Source: Roseomonas gilardii (GTDB lineage Bacteria > Pseudomonadota > Alphaproteobacteria > Acetobacterales > Acetobacteraceae). From it: a DNA stretch of 64,000 bases. Location: contig NZ_CP015583.1 in assembly GCF_001941945.1 (NCBI RefSeq), forward strand, positions 361,001 through 425,000, written 5' to 3'. The position numbers and the translations under genes are program-made. The notes under the pieces were generated by a model. It searched no databases and was not told the origin of the DNA. It worked only from the letters and a program-made list of their open reading frames with translations. Numbering within the stretch: the stretch's first letter is position 1; the number at the start of each line of letters is the position of its first letter. Positions 18,720 to 27,661 of the stretch are shown here, piece by piece.

Positions 18720-19352
18720 ATGAGCACGCATTCCTACAACCCGGCCGTGGATGCGAAGGTCCCCTTCTACGTCCTGGATGACGATCACGCGCATCCGGAG
18801 AACAGCACCATGCTGGGCTTCTGGATCTACCTGATGAGCGACTGCCTCATCTTCGCGGTGCTCTTCGCCACCTATGGCGTGCTGGGGCGCAGCTTCGCCG
18901 CCGGTCCGACGCCGCAGGAGCTGTTCGACCTGCCGCTGGTGGCGCTCAACACCGCGATGCTGCTGTTCTCCTCCATCACCTATGGCTTCGCCATGCTGGC
19001 GATGATGAAGCAGCAGAAGGGCGCGGTGCTGTTCTGGCTGCTGATCACCGGCCTGTTCGGCGCCGCCTTTCTCGGGCTGGAGCTGTATGAGTTCCACCAC
19101 CTGATCTCGGAAGGGGCGGGGCCGCAGCGCAGCGCCTTCCTGTCCTCCTTCTTCGTGCTGGTCGGCACGCACGGGCTGCATGTGACGGTGGGCATCATCT
19201 GGCTGCTCACCCTCATGGTGCAGGTCGCCCGGTTCGGCCTGCACCAGGCGAACCAGCGCCGCCTGATGTGCCTCAGCCTGTTCTGGCACTTCCTGGACGT
19301 CATCTGGATCGGCGTCTTCTCCTTCGTCTATCTCCTCGGGGTGCTGCAATGA
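18720..19352 (+). CDS. cyoC: cytochrome bo3/ba3 quinol oxidase subunit III
   Basis: 210 aa, five membrane helices. '[21 protein letters not shown]' near residue 30 is the conserved first helix of quinol oxidase subunit III. '[20 protein letters not shown]' and '[21 protein letters not shown]' complete the heme-copper subunit III pattern. ATG 18720 has GGGGGAG upstream within the end of cyoB. The last codons overlap cyoD by 4 bases. Confidence 0.97.
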   Translation: MSTHSYNPAVDAKVPFYVLDDDHAHPENSTMLGFWIYLMSDCLIFAVLFATYGVLGRSFAAGPTPQELFDLPLVALNTAMLLFSSITYGFAMLAMMKQQKGAVLFWLLITGLFGAAFLGLELYEFHHLISEGAGPQRSAFLSSFFVLVGTHGLHVTVGIIWLLTLMVQVARFGLHQANQRRLMCLSLFWHFLDVIWIGVFSFVYLLGVLQ

Positions 19353-19762
19353 GCTCGCACGCAACCGCGCACCAGCACGGTCATGACCATGGCCATGGCG
19401 GCCATGGTCATGACGACCATCATGACGGTGGCTATCACGGCACCTATGGCGGGTATCTGACCGGCTTCATCCTGTCGGTCATCCTCACCGCCATTCCCTT
19501 CTGGCTGGTGATGGGCGACGTCATCGCCGATCCCCGCGTGACCGCCATGGCGGTCATGGGCCTGGGGGCGGTCCAGGTCATCGTGCACATGGTCTACTTC
19601 CTGCACATGAACTCCCGCTCCGAGGGCGGCTGGACCATGCTGGCGCTGATCTTCACGATCGTTCTGGTCGTCATCACCCTCTCGGGTTCGCTCTGGGTCA
19701 TGTACCACCTGAACAACAACATGATGCCCATGAGCGTCCACGACATGAAGAACATGCCCTGA
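19349..19762 (+). CDS. cyoD: cytochrome bo3/ba3 quinol oxidase subunit IV
   Basis: 137 aa, three membrane helices: '[17 protein letters not shown]', then '[20 protein letters not shown]' (the family signature), then '[20 protein letters not shown]'. The N-terminal 35 residues are strikingly histidine/glycine/aspartate-rich (about a dozen histidines), a possible metal-binding tail. The ATG overlaps the cyoC stop (ATGA), so translation is coupled. Confidence 0.96.
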   Translation: MSSHATAHQHGHDHGHGGHGHDDHHDGGYHGTYGGYLTGFILSVILTAIPFWLVMGDVIADPRVTAMAVMGLGAVQVIVHMVYFLHMNSRSEGGWTMLALIFTIVLVVITLSGSLWVMYHLNNNMMPMSVHDMKNMP

Positions 19763-19771
19763 GGCCAGGTC

Positions 19772-20566
19772 TTGCCTCCATCCATGGAGACCGAGCCCGG
19801 GGGTCATGACCCCGACGGGGCCGGGGAGGGCTGGCGCCGGCACTCCCCGGCCCGCCTGTTTCTGCTGGGTGTCCTGGCGCTGCTGGCCTTTGCCGGGCTG
19901 GTGGCGCTGGGCACCTGGCAGGTCGAGCGCCGTGCCTGGAAGCTCGATCTGATCCAGCGTGTCGAGAGCCGCGTCCACGCCCCGCCCGCCGCGCCGCCCG
20001 GGGCGGATTCCTGGCCCGGCGTCACCGCCGCGCGGGACGAATACCGGCATGTCCGGATCGCCGGGCGCTTCCTCCACGACCGGGAAACGCTGGTCCAGGC
20101 CAATACCAACCTGGGCGCCGGCTTCTGGGTGCTCACTCCGCTCCAGGGCGAGGCGGGCTTCACCGTCCTGGTCAACCGCGGCTTCGTCCCCGGCGACCGG
20201 CGCGACCCCGCCAGTCGCGCGGAAGGGCAGGTGGCCGGCCCCGTTACCGTCACGGGCCTGCTCCGCGTCACCGAACCCGGCGGCAGCTTCCTGCGCAGCA
20301 ATGTCCCGGCGGAGGGGCGCTGGTTCTCCCGCGACGTGGCCGCCATCGCCGCCGCCCACGGTCTTCAGGGGCCGGTCGCCCCCTATTTCATCGATGCCGA
20401 TGCCGCCCCCAACCCGGGTGGCCTGCCGGTCGGCGGGCTGACGGTGATCAGCTTCCCGAACAGCCACCTGGTCTATGCGATCACCTGGTACGCCCTGGCG
20501 CTGATGGTGGCGGCCGCCACGGCCTATGTCGCTCGGGAGGAATGGCGGGCCCGGCGTCGGGCCTGA
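19772..20566 (+). CDS. SURF1 family protein (terminal oxidase assembly)
   Basis: 264 aa. It has an N-terminal helix 'LFLLGVLALLAFAGLVALG' immediately followed by the family signature 'GTWQVERRAWKLDLI', a periplasmic domain with 'YRHVRIAGRFLHDRETLV' and 'VLVNRGFVPGDRRDP', and a second helix at the C-terminus ('YAITWYALALMVAAATAYV'). SURF1 helps deliver haem a to subunit I of terminal oxidases. Its place at the end of the cyo operon suggests the oxidase here may carry haem a (ba3-type), as in acetic acid bacteria; this is inference. The start is TTG 19772 (GAGG 7 bases upstream); ATG 19784 is the alternative. Confidence 0.93.
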   Translation: MPPSMETEPGGHDPDGAGEGWRRHSPARLFLLGVLALLAFAGLVALGTWQVERRAWKLDLIQRVESRVHAPPAAPPGADSWPGVTAARDEYRHVRIAGRFLHDRETLVQANTNLGAGFWVLTPLQGEAGFTVLVNRGFVPGDRRDPASRAEGQVAGPVTVTGLLRVTEPGGSFLRSNVPAEGRWFSRDVAAIAAAHGLQGPVAPYFIDADAAPNPGGLPVGGLTVISFPNSHLVYAITWYALALMVAAATAYVAREEWRARRRA

Positions 20567-20665
20567 CCACCGTCGGCGCCGTCTCTCAAAGCCGTATTGC
20601 AGGGCTGACCCGCGCCCGGCCGAGGCCCCCTCGCCGCAGGGGGCGGCCGGGGGTAGGACAGGCGG

Positions 20666-22081
20666 ATGCCATCATCCCCCAGCATGGCGGGGCGCGTCCC
20701 GGCCCGGCGCCGCCGGCGGGCCCGGCCCGAGGCGGAACGCCTGATGCAGGCCTCCCGCGGCCCGCTGGTCCCGGCCCAGCCCCCGCTGTCGCGGGACGAG
20801 GCCGGCAGCAAGAACATGCTCCAGCTCGTCCAGCTCCGCTGGGTGGCGGTGGTGGGGCAGGTGCTGACCATCGGCACCGTCCGCTACGGGATAGGCATTG
20901 ACCTGCCGCTGCGGCAGATGGCCCTGGTGGTGGCCGCGCTGATCGGGCTGAACCTCCTCAGCCTGCTCCGCCTGCGCCTGCGCACCCCCGTCGGAGGGCT
21001 GGAGCTCTTCCTGGTCCTGGCCTTCGACGTGGCCGCGCTGACGGTGCAGCTCTATCTCAGCGGCGGGATGACCAACCCCTTCGTCTCGCTCTACCTGCTC
21101 CAGGTCACCCTGGCGGCGGTGCTGCTGGAACAGCGCGGCGCCTGGGCCGTGGTGGCAATCGCCATCGCCTGTTTCCTCGGCCTGACCCTGGACTACCGCC
21201 CGCTGCTCCTGCCGGAGAAGCTGGGCGCCGACCTCTTCACCCTGCATCTCTATGGGCTGCTGGTCTGCTTCATCCTGGTCGCCGTGCTGCTGATGATCTT
21301 CACCACCCGCATCAGCGGCAACCTGCGGGACCGCGACGCCCATCTCGCCCATATGCGCCAGCAGGCGGTGGAGGAGGAGCACATCATCCGCATGGGCCTG
21401 CTCGCCTCCGGCGCGGCGCATGAGCTCAGCACGCCGCTCGCCACCGTCTCCGTCATCCTGGGCGACTGGCAGCGTATGCCGGTGCTGCGGGAGGTGCCGG
21501 ACCTGCAGGGCGAGATCGAGGAGATGCAGGCCGCCATCGACCGCTGCAAGTCGATCATCGGCGGCATTCTCCTTTCGGCCGGGGAGGCGAGGGGGGAGGA
21601 CCCGGCGCTCACCACCATCGGCGCCTTCCTGGAGGATTTCCTCCATGAGTGGGAGCTTGCCCATCCCGGCTTCGGCCTCACCTTCCGCAACGAGCTGGTG
21701 GAGGACATCCCGATCGTGGCCGATCCGGCGCTGAAACAGGTCCTGGCCAACCTCCTGGTCAATGCGCAGGAGGCGCCCTCGCCCGCGGTGCACCTCACCG
21801 CCTCGCGCGACGGAGACGACCTGCTGCTGGAGGTGAGCGACGACGGCCCCGGTTTCGCGCCGGGGATGCTAGCCGAGTTCGGCAGCCCCTACCGATCCAC
21901 CAAGGGGCGCACCGGCGGGGGGCTCGGCCTTTTCCTCGTGGTCAATGTCGCGCGCAAGCTGGGCGGCACCGTCACCGCCCGCAACCGGCCGGGGCGGGGA
22001 GCCACCGTCACCCTGACCCTGCCCCTGGCCGCCATCGCCATCGGCGAGGACCCGGAGGAGCAAGACGACGATGCCCGATAA
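20666..22081 (+). CDS. regB: redox sensor histidine kinase, RegB/PrrB/ActS family
   Basis: 471 aa inner-membrane kinase. Six helices occupy residues about 55-215 and include the quinone-sensing box 'SGGMTNPF' (132-139). The H-box 'GAAHELSTPLAT' follows, with the phospho-accepting His252. Cys294 in 'DRCKSIIGGIL' corresponds to the redox-active cysteine of RegB. The ATPase domain has an N-box ('LANLLVNAQEA') and G-boxes ('DDGPGFAPG', 'GGGLGLFLV'). ATG 20666 has TAGGA 7 bases upstream; Met-27 is possible. It overlaps regA by 11 bases and lies just downstream of the terminal oxidase operon that this family typically controls. Confidence 0.93.
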   Translation: MPSSPSMAGRVPARRRRRARPEAERLMQASRGPLVPAQPPLSRDEAGSKNMLQLVQLRWVAVVGQVLTIGTVRYGIGIDLPLRQMALVVAALIGLNLLSLLRLRLRTPVGGLELFLVLAFDVAALTVQLYLSGGMTNPFVSLYLLQVTLAAVLLEQRGAWAVVAIAIACFLGLTLDYRPLLLPEKLGADLFTLHLYGLLVCFILVAVLLMIFTTRISGNLRDRDAHLAHMRQQAVEEEHIIRMGLLASGAAHELSTPLATVSVILGDWQRMPVLREVPDLQGEIEEMQAAIDRCKSIIGGILLSAGEARGEDPALTTIGAFLEDFLHEWELAHPGFGLTFRNELVEDIPIVADPALKQVLANLLVNAQEAPSPAVHLTASRDGDDLLLEVSDDGPGFAPGMLAEFGSPYRSTKGRTGGGLGLFLVVNVARKLGGTVTARNRPGRGATVTLTLPLAAIAIGEDPEEQDDDAR

Positions 22082-22604
22082 GCGCCTTCTGCTGATCGTC
22101 GAGGACGATGCCAGCTTCTCCCGCACCTTGCGCCGCTCCTTCGAGCGCCGCGGCTACGAGGTCCTGGCCGCGGCCGGGCTGGAGGAGATGGAAGCGCTGC
22201 TCCAGGCCCGCACGCCGCATTACGCCGTGGTGGACCTGAAGCTCTCCGGCGCCTCGGGCCTCGCCTGCGTCCAGGCCCTGCACGAGCACAATCCGGAGAT
22301 GCTGATCGTCGTCCTCACCGGCTTCGCCAGCATCGCCACGGCGGTGGAGGCCATCAAGCTCGGCGCCTGCCACTACCTTGCCAAGCCCTCCAACACCGAC
22401 GACATCGAGGAGGCCTTCGGCAAGGCCGCCGGCAACGTGACGACGCCGCTCAGCCAGCGTCCGACCTCGATCAAGACCCTGGAATGGGAACGCATCCACC
22501 AGACCTTGGCGGAAACCGGCTTCAACGTCTCTGAATCCGCCCGCCGCCTCGGCCTCCATCGCCGCACCCTGGCGCGGAAGCTGGAGAAGCGGCAGGTCGA
22601 GTAG
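22071..22604 (+). CDS. regA: response regulator, RegA/PrrA/ActR family
   Basis: 177 aa. The receiver domain has 'IVEDDASFSRTL' (acidic pocket), phospho-acceptor Asp55 in 'AVVDLKLSG', T/F-A switch residues in 'VLTGFASIATAV' and Lys in 'LAKPSN'. A proline-containing linker and a C-terminal Fis-type helix-turn-helix ('NVSESARRLGLHRRTLARKL') complete the compact RegA architecture. Family members bind DNA globally in response to redox state, activating or repressing terminal oxidases, CO2/N2 fixation and photosynthesis genes. The start overlaps the end of regB, so production is coupled. Confidence 0.95.
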   Translation: MPDKRLLLIVEDDASFSRTLRRSFERRGYEVLAAAGLEEMEALLQARTPHYAVVDLKLSGASGLACVQALHEHNPEMLIVVLTGFASIATAVEAIKLGACHYLAKPSNTDDIEEAFGKAAGNVTTPLSQRPTSIKTLEWERIHQTLAETGFNVSESARRLGLHRRTLARKLEKRQVE

Positions 22605-22616
22605 CCCACGCGTCGC

Positions 22617-23285
22617 TCACCCTGGCGGCAGCACGCGCCAGACCGTGACCTCCCGCGTGTCGCGGTCCTCCAGCTCCCGCGTCACCGGCACGATGTAGCG
22701 CGGACCGGGTGCCAGGGCCTCGCGCGGCAGGTAGGCCCGGCCCGGATCGGCCAGCCAGACCTCCGCCCCGCCCGCGGCGAGGCCGCGCAGCCAGGGCAGG
22801 ATGTGCCGGGTCATCGGCGCCTCGTAGCAGACATCCCCGGCCAGGATCACGTCCCAGCGCCCGGGTGCCCCCACCACGTCGCCGAGGAAATCCCGCACCG
22901 AATCCGCCCCGTTGTGCCGCGCGTTCAGCCGGATGGCGGCGCAGGCGAGCGGGTCGAGTTCCGCCGCCTCCACCGAGGCTGCCCCGGCCCTGTGGCAGGC
23001 GATGGCGGCCAGCCCGCCCCCGGCGGCGAAGTCTAGCACCCGGCGCCCTGCCACGCGGGCGGGCTCGTCCAGCACCAGCCGCGCCAGGGCCTGGCTGCCC
23101 GGCCAGGCGAAGGCCCAGAAGGGCGGCTCCACTCCCTCTGCTTCCAGCCAGGTCTCGGTCGCCTTCCAGATCGGGGTGATCTCGGTGGCGAGGTGGAGTT
23201 CCACCTCCGGCACCAGGGCCGGGCGGGCGAGGGCGGTCTGCATGCGGATGAAATCTTCCGCCAGGGGCTTGTCCATCGCCGGCAT
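22617..23285 (-). CDS. class I SAM-dependent methyltransferase (METTL/ETFB lysine methyltransferase-like)
   Basis: About 222 aa. SAM-binding motif I is 'RRVLDFAAGGGLAAIACHRAG'-like, with DFAAGGG near residue 85. The acidic strand 'VEAAELDPLACAAIRLNA' follows, then 'WDVILAGDVCYEAPM', the post-I/II motif found in the nicotinamide-N-methyltransferase/METTL20 protein methyltransferase group. 'PPFWAFAWPGSQALARLVLD' near residue 55 is characteristic. The substrate is probably a protein lysine (electron-transfer flavoprotein beta subunit or ribosomal protein), by family analogy only. The start is uncertain: ATG 23285 has AAGGGG 8 bases upstream, with 23324 and 23276 as alternatives. It follows ubiA on the same strand. 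Confidence 0.85.
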   Translation of the reverse strand: MPAMDKPLAEDFIRMQTALARPALVPEVELHLATEITPIWKATETWLEAEGVEPPFWAFAWPGSQALARLVLDEPARVAGRRVLDFAAGGGLAAIACHRAGAASVEAAELDPLACAAIRLNARHNGADSVRDFLGDVVGAPGRWDVILAGDVCYEAPMTRHILPWLRGLAAGGAEVWLADPGRAYLPREALAPGPRYIVPVTRELEDRDTREVTVWRVLPPG

Positions 23286-23343
23286 TCCGATCGCCCCTTC
23301 GGGAGTCATCCTCCGGGATGACATCCCCCCGGGGGCTGTCCCC

Positions 23344-24243
23344 TTAGGGCCGGCCGAGCAGGAAGGCCAGGGCGATGGCCAGCCCGACCTCGCGGTTCGA
23401 CTTGAACAGCATGAGGCAATGCGCCGGATCGTCCAGCCGCAGCGTCAGCACCTGCCGCGCCAGCAGCACCGCCGGCAGCGCCATGGCGAGCAGGAAGGGC
23501 CAGCGCAGCCCCGCCAGCAGCCCCGTGGCCACCAGAAGCGCCAGCACCAGCCCGTAGCACACCACCAGGAAGGGCCGGGTCCGCTCGCCCAGCGTCAGGG
23601 CGGAGGAACCGATGCCGACGATCGCATCGTCCTCCCGGTCCTGGTGGGCATAGATCGTGTCGTAGCCCAGGATCCAGAAGAAGGCCGCCAGCCAGAGCGC
23701 GAAGGCCGCCGGTGGCAGCGCCCCCGTCGCGGCCGCCCAGCCGGTCGGCGCCGCCCAGGAGAAGACGAAGCCCAGCATGGCCTGGGGCCAGCCCGTCACC
23801 CGCTTGGCCAGCGGGTAGAGCGCGATCGGCACCAGCGACAGCACGCCCAGCAGGATGGCGAGGCCGTTCAGTTGCATCAGCACCACGAGCCCCACGAGGC
23901 ACAGCACCGCCAGCCAGGCCAGGGCCTGCCGCGGCGTCACCGCGCCGGAGGCCAGCGGCCGCCCGGCAGTGCGCTCCACCTTCCGGTCGATGTCGCGGTC
24001 CCACAGGTCGTTCACCACGCAGCCCGCCCCGCGCATCGCCACCGCGCCGATGCCGAACAGCACGGTCAGGCGGATTCCCTCCACCCAGCCCGGTGCCACG
24101 GCCGCGAAGGCCCAGAGCCCCGGCAGGAACAGCAGCCAGGAGCCGATCGGCCGGTCCAGCCGGGCGAGCAGCGCATAGGGGCGGGCGGAGGCGGGCAGGC
24201 GGGCGACCCAGCCTTCGGCCCGGATATCGGTATAGGCGGCCAT
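23344..24243 (-). CDS. ubiA: 4-hydroxybenzoate polyprenyltransferase
   Basis: 299 aa integral membrane prenyltransferase of ubiquinone synthesis, which attaches the polyprenyl tail to 4-hydroxybenzoate. The two Asp-rich Mg-diphosphate motifs are 'NDLWDRDIDRKVERTAGRPL' near residue 80 and 'YDTIYAHQDREDDAIVGIGS' near 205. About eight helices lie between and after them. ATG 24243 has AGGGAGAG about 9 bases upstream; an upstream in-frame ATG would overlap the divergent rsmE promoter. It is divergent from rsmE, with only 28 bases between starts. Confidence 0.95.
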   Translation of the reverse strand: MAAYTDIRAEGWVARLPASARPYALLARLDRPIGSWLLFLPGLWAFAAVAPGWVEGIRLTVLFGIGAVAMRGAGCVVNDLWDRDIDRKVERTAGRPLASGAVTPRQALAWLAVLCLVGLVVLMQLNGLAILLGVLSLVPIALYPLAKRVTGWPQAMLGFVFSWAAPTGWAAATGALPPAAFALWLAAFFWILGYDTIYAHQDREDDAIVGIGSSALTLGERTRPFLVVCYGLVLALLVATGLLAGLRWPFLLAMALPAVLLARQVLTLRLDDPAHCLMLFKSNREVGLAIALAFLLGRP

Positions 24244-24271
24244 GCGTGCTACTCTCCCTGCCTGAAGCGCC

Positions 24272-25018
24272 ATGTCCATCCCACGTCTCTTCATCGATGC
24301 CCCGCTGGCCGAGGAATCCGAGGTCGATTCCCTGCCCGGCCAGGGCCGCTACCTGGGCTCCGTGCTGCGCCGGGGCGTGGGGGATGCGGTCCTCCTGTTC
24401 AACGGCCGCGACGGCGAGTTCGAGGCCGCCATCGCCGCGCTCCGCAAGGACAGCGCCCGCTTCGCCCTGCGCCGCCGCCTGCGCCCCCAGCCCGCCCCCA
24501 CCGGCCCTGTCCTCCTCCTCGCCCTGCTGAAGCGCGACGCGATGGAGTGGACGGTGGAGAAGGCGACCGAGCTCGGCGTCTCGGCCATCCGGCCCGTCCT
24601 CACCACCCGCTGCGTGGCCGACAAGGTGAACCGCGACCGCCTGGGCCTGATCGCCCGCGAGGCCGCCGAGCAGTGCGAGCGCCTGGACGTGCCGGAGATC
24701 GCCGAGCCGCTTCCCTTGCACGCGGCGCTCGATCTCTGGGCCCGCGAGGGCGCCGCCCCGCTCTTCCTGGGTGCGGAGCGCGGCGCCGCGCCGCCCTTGC
24801 CGGAGGCCCTCCGACGAGCCCCGCCCGCCGCCGATCCCGGCTGGCTGGTCGGTCCGGAAGGCGGCTTCGCGCCGGCGGAGCTTGACGCAGTGCGGCGGCG
24901 TCCCTTTGTTGTGCCGGTTGCCCTCGGCCCGCGGATCCTGCGGGCGGAGACGGCGGCAATCTCGGGGCTCGCGGTGCTGCAGGCTTGCTGCGGCGACTGG
25001 GCCGAAGGTCGTAACTGA
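24272..25018 (+). CDS. rsmE: 16S rRNA (uracil1498-N3)-methyltransferase
   Basis: 248 aa SPOUT-class methyltransferase that modifies U1498 of 16S rRNA. It begins 'RLFIDAPLAE', has the PUA-like N-domain with 'YLGSVLRRGVGDAVLLFNG', and the family block 'KATELGVSAIRPVLTTRC' near residue 95. The trefoil-knot SAM site is 'GWLVGPEGGFAPAELDAV' near 190 and 'LGPRILRAETAAISGLAVLQ' at the end, all diagnostic. It is 37 bases upstream of gshA on the same strand. Confidence 0.97.
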   Translation: MSIPRLFIDAPLAEESEVDSLPGQGRYLGSVLRRGVGDAVLLFNGRDGEFEAAIAALRKDSARFALRRRLRPQPAPTGPVLLLALLKRDAMEWTVEKATELGVSAIRPVLTTRCVADKVNRDRLGLIAREAAEQCERLDVPEIAEPLPLHAALDLWAREGAAPLFLGAERGAAPPLPEALRRAPPAADPGWLVGPEGGFAPAELDAVRRRPFVVPVALGPRILRAETAAISGLAVLQACCGDWAEGRN

Positions 25019-25055
25019 GGGCACGCGTGCCCGAGAGCGCATAGGCAAGCGAAGC

Positions 25056-26405
25056 ATGTCCAATCCCGGCGAGGCCAATCCCACGCCGATCCACTCCGTG
25101 CGGCAGCTCGCCGACTGGTTCGCGGAGGGGTCCAAGCCGCGCCGGGACTGGCGCATCGGCACCGAGCACGAGAAGTTCGGCTTCCGCCGCGACGACCTGC
25201 GCCCGCCCGCCTATGACGACCATCCCGGCGGCATCCGCGCCATCCTGGAAGGGCTGGCCGCCCGGGGCTGGGAGCCCATCCTGGACCGTGGCAACCCGAT
25301 CGGCCTGGTGAAGGACAATGCTTCCGTCTCGCTGGAGCCGGGCGGGCAGACCGAGCTGTCCGGCGCTCCGCTGGCGGACCTGCACGCCACTGCGGCCGAA
25401 CTGGACTCGCACCTCTCCGAGCTGCGCGAGGTCGCGGGCCCCCTCGGCATCGCCTTCCTGCCCGTCGGCTTCCATCCGCTGGCGACGCGCGACGCCATGC
25501 CCTGGATGCCCAAGCAGCGCTACGCCATCATGCGGGAATACATGCCGCGCGTGGGCGAGCTCGGCCTCGACATGATGCTCCGCACCTGCACCGTGCAGAG
25601 CAACCTCGATTTCGGTGACGAGGCCGACATGGTGGAGAAGCTGCGCCTGTCCCTGGCGCTGCAGCCTCTCTCCACCGCCCTCTGGGCCAATTCCCCCTTC
25701 CGCGAGGGCCGGGCGACCGACTACCTGACCCTGCGCGGCGAGGTCTGGACCCGCACTGACCCCGACCGCACCGGCATTCCCGCCGTGGTCTTCGAGGAAG
25801 GCTTCGGCTTCGAGCGCTTCGCCGAATACGTCCTCGACGTGCCCATGTATTTCGTGATGCGCGACGGCGCCTTCGTGGACGCCACCAGCACCAGCTTCCG
25901 CAACTTCATCCGTCACGGCCTGCCGGGCCACCCCGATGTCCATGCCACCATGGGCGACTGGGCGGACCATGTGACCACCGTCTTCACCGATGTCCGCCTC
26001 AAGCGCTTCCTGGAGATGCGCGGCGCCGATGTCGGCAGCCCGGCGATGATCGTGGCCCACCCCGCCTTCTGGACCGGCCTGCTCTACGACGACGCGGCGC
26101 AGAAGGCCGGGCTGGAGCTGGTGCGCGGCTGGAGCGTCGAGGAGATGCGCCGGCTGCGGACCGAGGTCCCAAAGCTCGGCCTGCGCGCCGAGATCGGCGG
26201 CCGCCCGCTGCGCGACGTGGCACGCGACGTGGTCCGAATCGCCCGCGACGGGCTGGTGGCGCGTGGCCTCGGAGAAGAAAAGTTCCTTGCCCCGGTCGAG
26301 GAGATCGCGGAAACCGGCCAGACCCAGGCGGACCGCTGGCTGGCTCACGCCCGTGGCCCCTGGCACGGCGACGTCTCGCGCATCTTCGCCGAGGGCGCTG
26401 TCTGA
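25056..26405 (+). CDS. gshA: glutamate-cysteine ligase (plant/alphaproteobacterial type)
   Basis: 449 aa cytoplasmic enzyme that makes gamma-glutamylcysteine, the first step of glutathione synthesis. 'WRIGTEHEKFGFRRDDL' near residue 32 supplies the metal-binding glutamates. 'SVSLEPGGQTELSGAPL' near 90, 'GFHPLATRDAMPWMPKQRY' near 140 and 'MMLRTCTVQSNLDFGDEADM' near 170 are signatures of the plant-like GCS2 class. ATG 25056 is the first start giving only family-like sequence. It probably shares a transcript with rsmE. gshB lies 8 kb downstream at 34430. Confidence 0.97.
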   Translation: MSNPGEANPTPIHSVRQLADWFAEGSKPRRDWRIGTEHEKFGFRRDDLRPPAYDDHPGGIRAILEGLAARGWEPILDRGNPIGLVKDNASVSLEPGGQTELSGAPLADLHATAAELDSHLSELREVAGPLGIAFLPVGFHPLATRDAMPWMPKQRYAIMREYMPRVGELGLDMMLRTCTVQSNLDFGDEADMVEKLRLSLALQPLSTALWANSPFREGRATDYLTLRGEVWTRTDPDRTGIPAVVFEEGFGFERFAEYVLDVPMYFVMRDGAFVDATSTSFRNFIRHGLPGHPDVHATMGDWADHVTTVFTDVRLKRFLEMRGADVGSPAMIVAHPAFWTGLLYDDAAQKAGLELVRGWSVEEMRRLRTEVPKLGLRAEIGGRPLRDVARDVVRIARDGLVARGLGEEKFLAPVEEIAETGQTQADRWLAHARGPWHGDVSRIFAEGAV

Positions 26406-26435
26406 CAGGCCTGGCGCCGCGCCCTGACCCATCGG

Positions 26436-26778
26436 TCTGGCGTTGCGCCCGTGGCCCGAGGGAAAGGCGCCGCCTTTCCCCCGATACCCCCTATCCGCCA
26501 GGAGCCAGTGTCTCCTGGACCTGCCGATCGCTGGCGCTCGCTGCGGCCGGGTCGCGCCGGAGGGCCACGCCCTCCGGCGACTGCGGGTGCCACCAGCGCG
26601 GATGAGGTATTTTTCTGCTTCTGGCGCCCGATGTGTCCGCCAACCCTGCGGGATCGAACCCGAGACGGACGGCCACCGCTGGCACCAACTCAAGCCCGGG
26701 GTCCGGGGACCGGCTTCGGTCCCCGGCGGTGAGGGGGGCCGGGGCGAGAGGCGGAGCCTCTCCCCCGGGGCCAGCCCG
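26436..26778 (+). repeat. interspersed repeat with hairpin ends, full copy 1
   Basis: About 343 bases between the convergent genes gshA and the hexapeptide transferase. Each end carries a G-rich/C-rich hairpin: GGGAAAGGCG/CGCCTTTCCC at the left, and CGAGAGGCGGAGCCTCTCCC at the right. Internal blocks TATCCGCCAGGA, GCGCCGGAGGGCCACGCCCT and AAGCCCGGGGTCCGGGGACC recur in inverted orientation at 37215-37554. No open frame of note lies inside. Either end hairpin could stop transcription from gshA or from the opposite side. Confidence 0.75.
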
Positions 26779-26805
26779 GAAGCGCGCCCCCAGATCCTTC
26801 AGCCC

Positions 26806-27462
26806 TCAGGCCGGATCGTAGCGTCGGCAGAACGCCTCCGCGCCGAGCGAGCGGAAGTCGCCGAGCCGCTCGCCCAGGACCTCATGGGGCCAGTCCCACC
26901 AGGCGATGCGTTCCAGCGCCGCGATCACCTCTGGCGTGAAGCGGAAGCGCAGCACGCGCCCCGGCACGCCGACCACGATGGCGAAGGGCGGCACATCCTT
27001 CGTCACCACCGCGCCCGCGCCGATGGCGGCGCCGTTGCCGATGCGCAGCCCCGGCAGCACCACCGCGCCATGCCCGATCCACACGTCGTGGCCGAGCGTG
27101 ACGTGATGGTCCCGCCGCCAGCCGAAGAAATCCGCGTCGTCGTCGCCAAGGCCATAGGCGGCGGAGCGGTAGGTGAAGTGGTTCAGCGCCACGCGTTCCA
27201 GCGGGTGGTTGCCGGGGTTGATCCGCACCTGCGCGGCGATGGAGCAGAAGCGCCCGAGCGTGGCGTAGATGATGTCGCTGTCGTTCGCGACGTAGCTGTA
27301 GTCGCCGAAGGCGCACTCCGCGAGCTTCGTCCGCGCCCCGACCTCGCAATACCGGCCGAGGCGCGTGTCGCGCAGGCTGGCGCTGGGATCGATGGCCGGC
27401 GCCGCGCCCAGCCGCTTCGTGGCTGTCGCCGGGTCCCTGTGCCGCCCGCCTGTCGCGTCCAT
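26806..27462 (-). CDS. hexapeptide-repeat acetyltransferase, phosphonate-associated (PhnO-like/DapH) family
   Basis: 218 aa left-handed beta-helix transferase. It shows repeated [LIV]-G-x4 hexapeptides: 'LRDTRLGRYCEVGARTKL', 'YATLGRFCSIAAQVRI', and 'VTLGHDVWIGHGAVVLPGLR' followed by 'IGAGAVVTKDVPPFAIVVG'. The central 'HFTYRSAAYGLGDDDADFF' stretch matches the hexapeptide transferase family often found in phosphonate-utilisation clusters (TIGR03308-like). No phn genes are nearby, so the link to phosphonates is not supported by context, and a xenobiotic or sugar acetyltransferase role is possible. The start is ATG 27462 with GGAGG 5 bases upstream. Longer upstream frames are not protein-like. 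Confidence 0.88.
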   Translation of the reverse strand: MDATGGRHRDPATATKRLGAAPAIDPSASLRDTRLGRYCEVGARTKLAECAFGDYSYVANDSDIIYATLGRFCSIAAQVRINPGNHPLERVALNHFTYRSAAYGLGDDDADFFGWRRDHHVTLGHDVWIGHGAVVLPGLRIGNGAAIGAGAVVTKDVPPFAIVVGVPGRVLRFRFTPEVIAALERIAWWDWPHEVLGERLGDFRSLGAEAFCRRYDPA

Positions 27463-27661
27463 CCGTGCCTCCGTGGAAAGGGCGGCGCTGTTGCCATTTC
27501 CGCCGGCGGTACAGGAAGACATTCTCGTGACATCCGTGCCGTGCATTGCGGAACGGGGCGCACGATCGCGTGCCGTGACGAACGCCTGCCGGGACCGAGC
27601 GTTCGTGTGCAGGGGCCGGACAGACCCGTGCCGGCCCGTCGGCAAGGATCAAGGAACGCGC

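Noticed and set aside
20666-22604. A FixL/ArcB-type oxygen sensor instead of RegB
   Set aside because: No PAS or haem domain; the quinone box, H-box and redox cysteine fit RegB, and the partner is a compact RegA.
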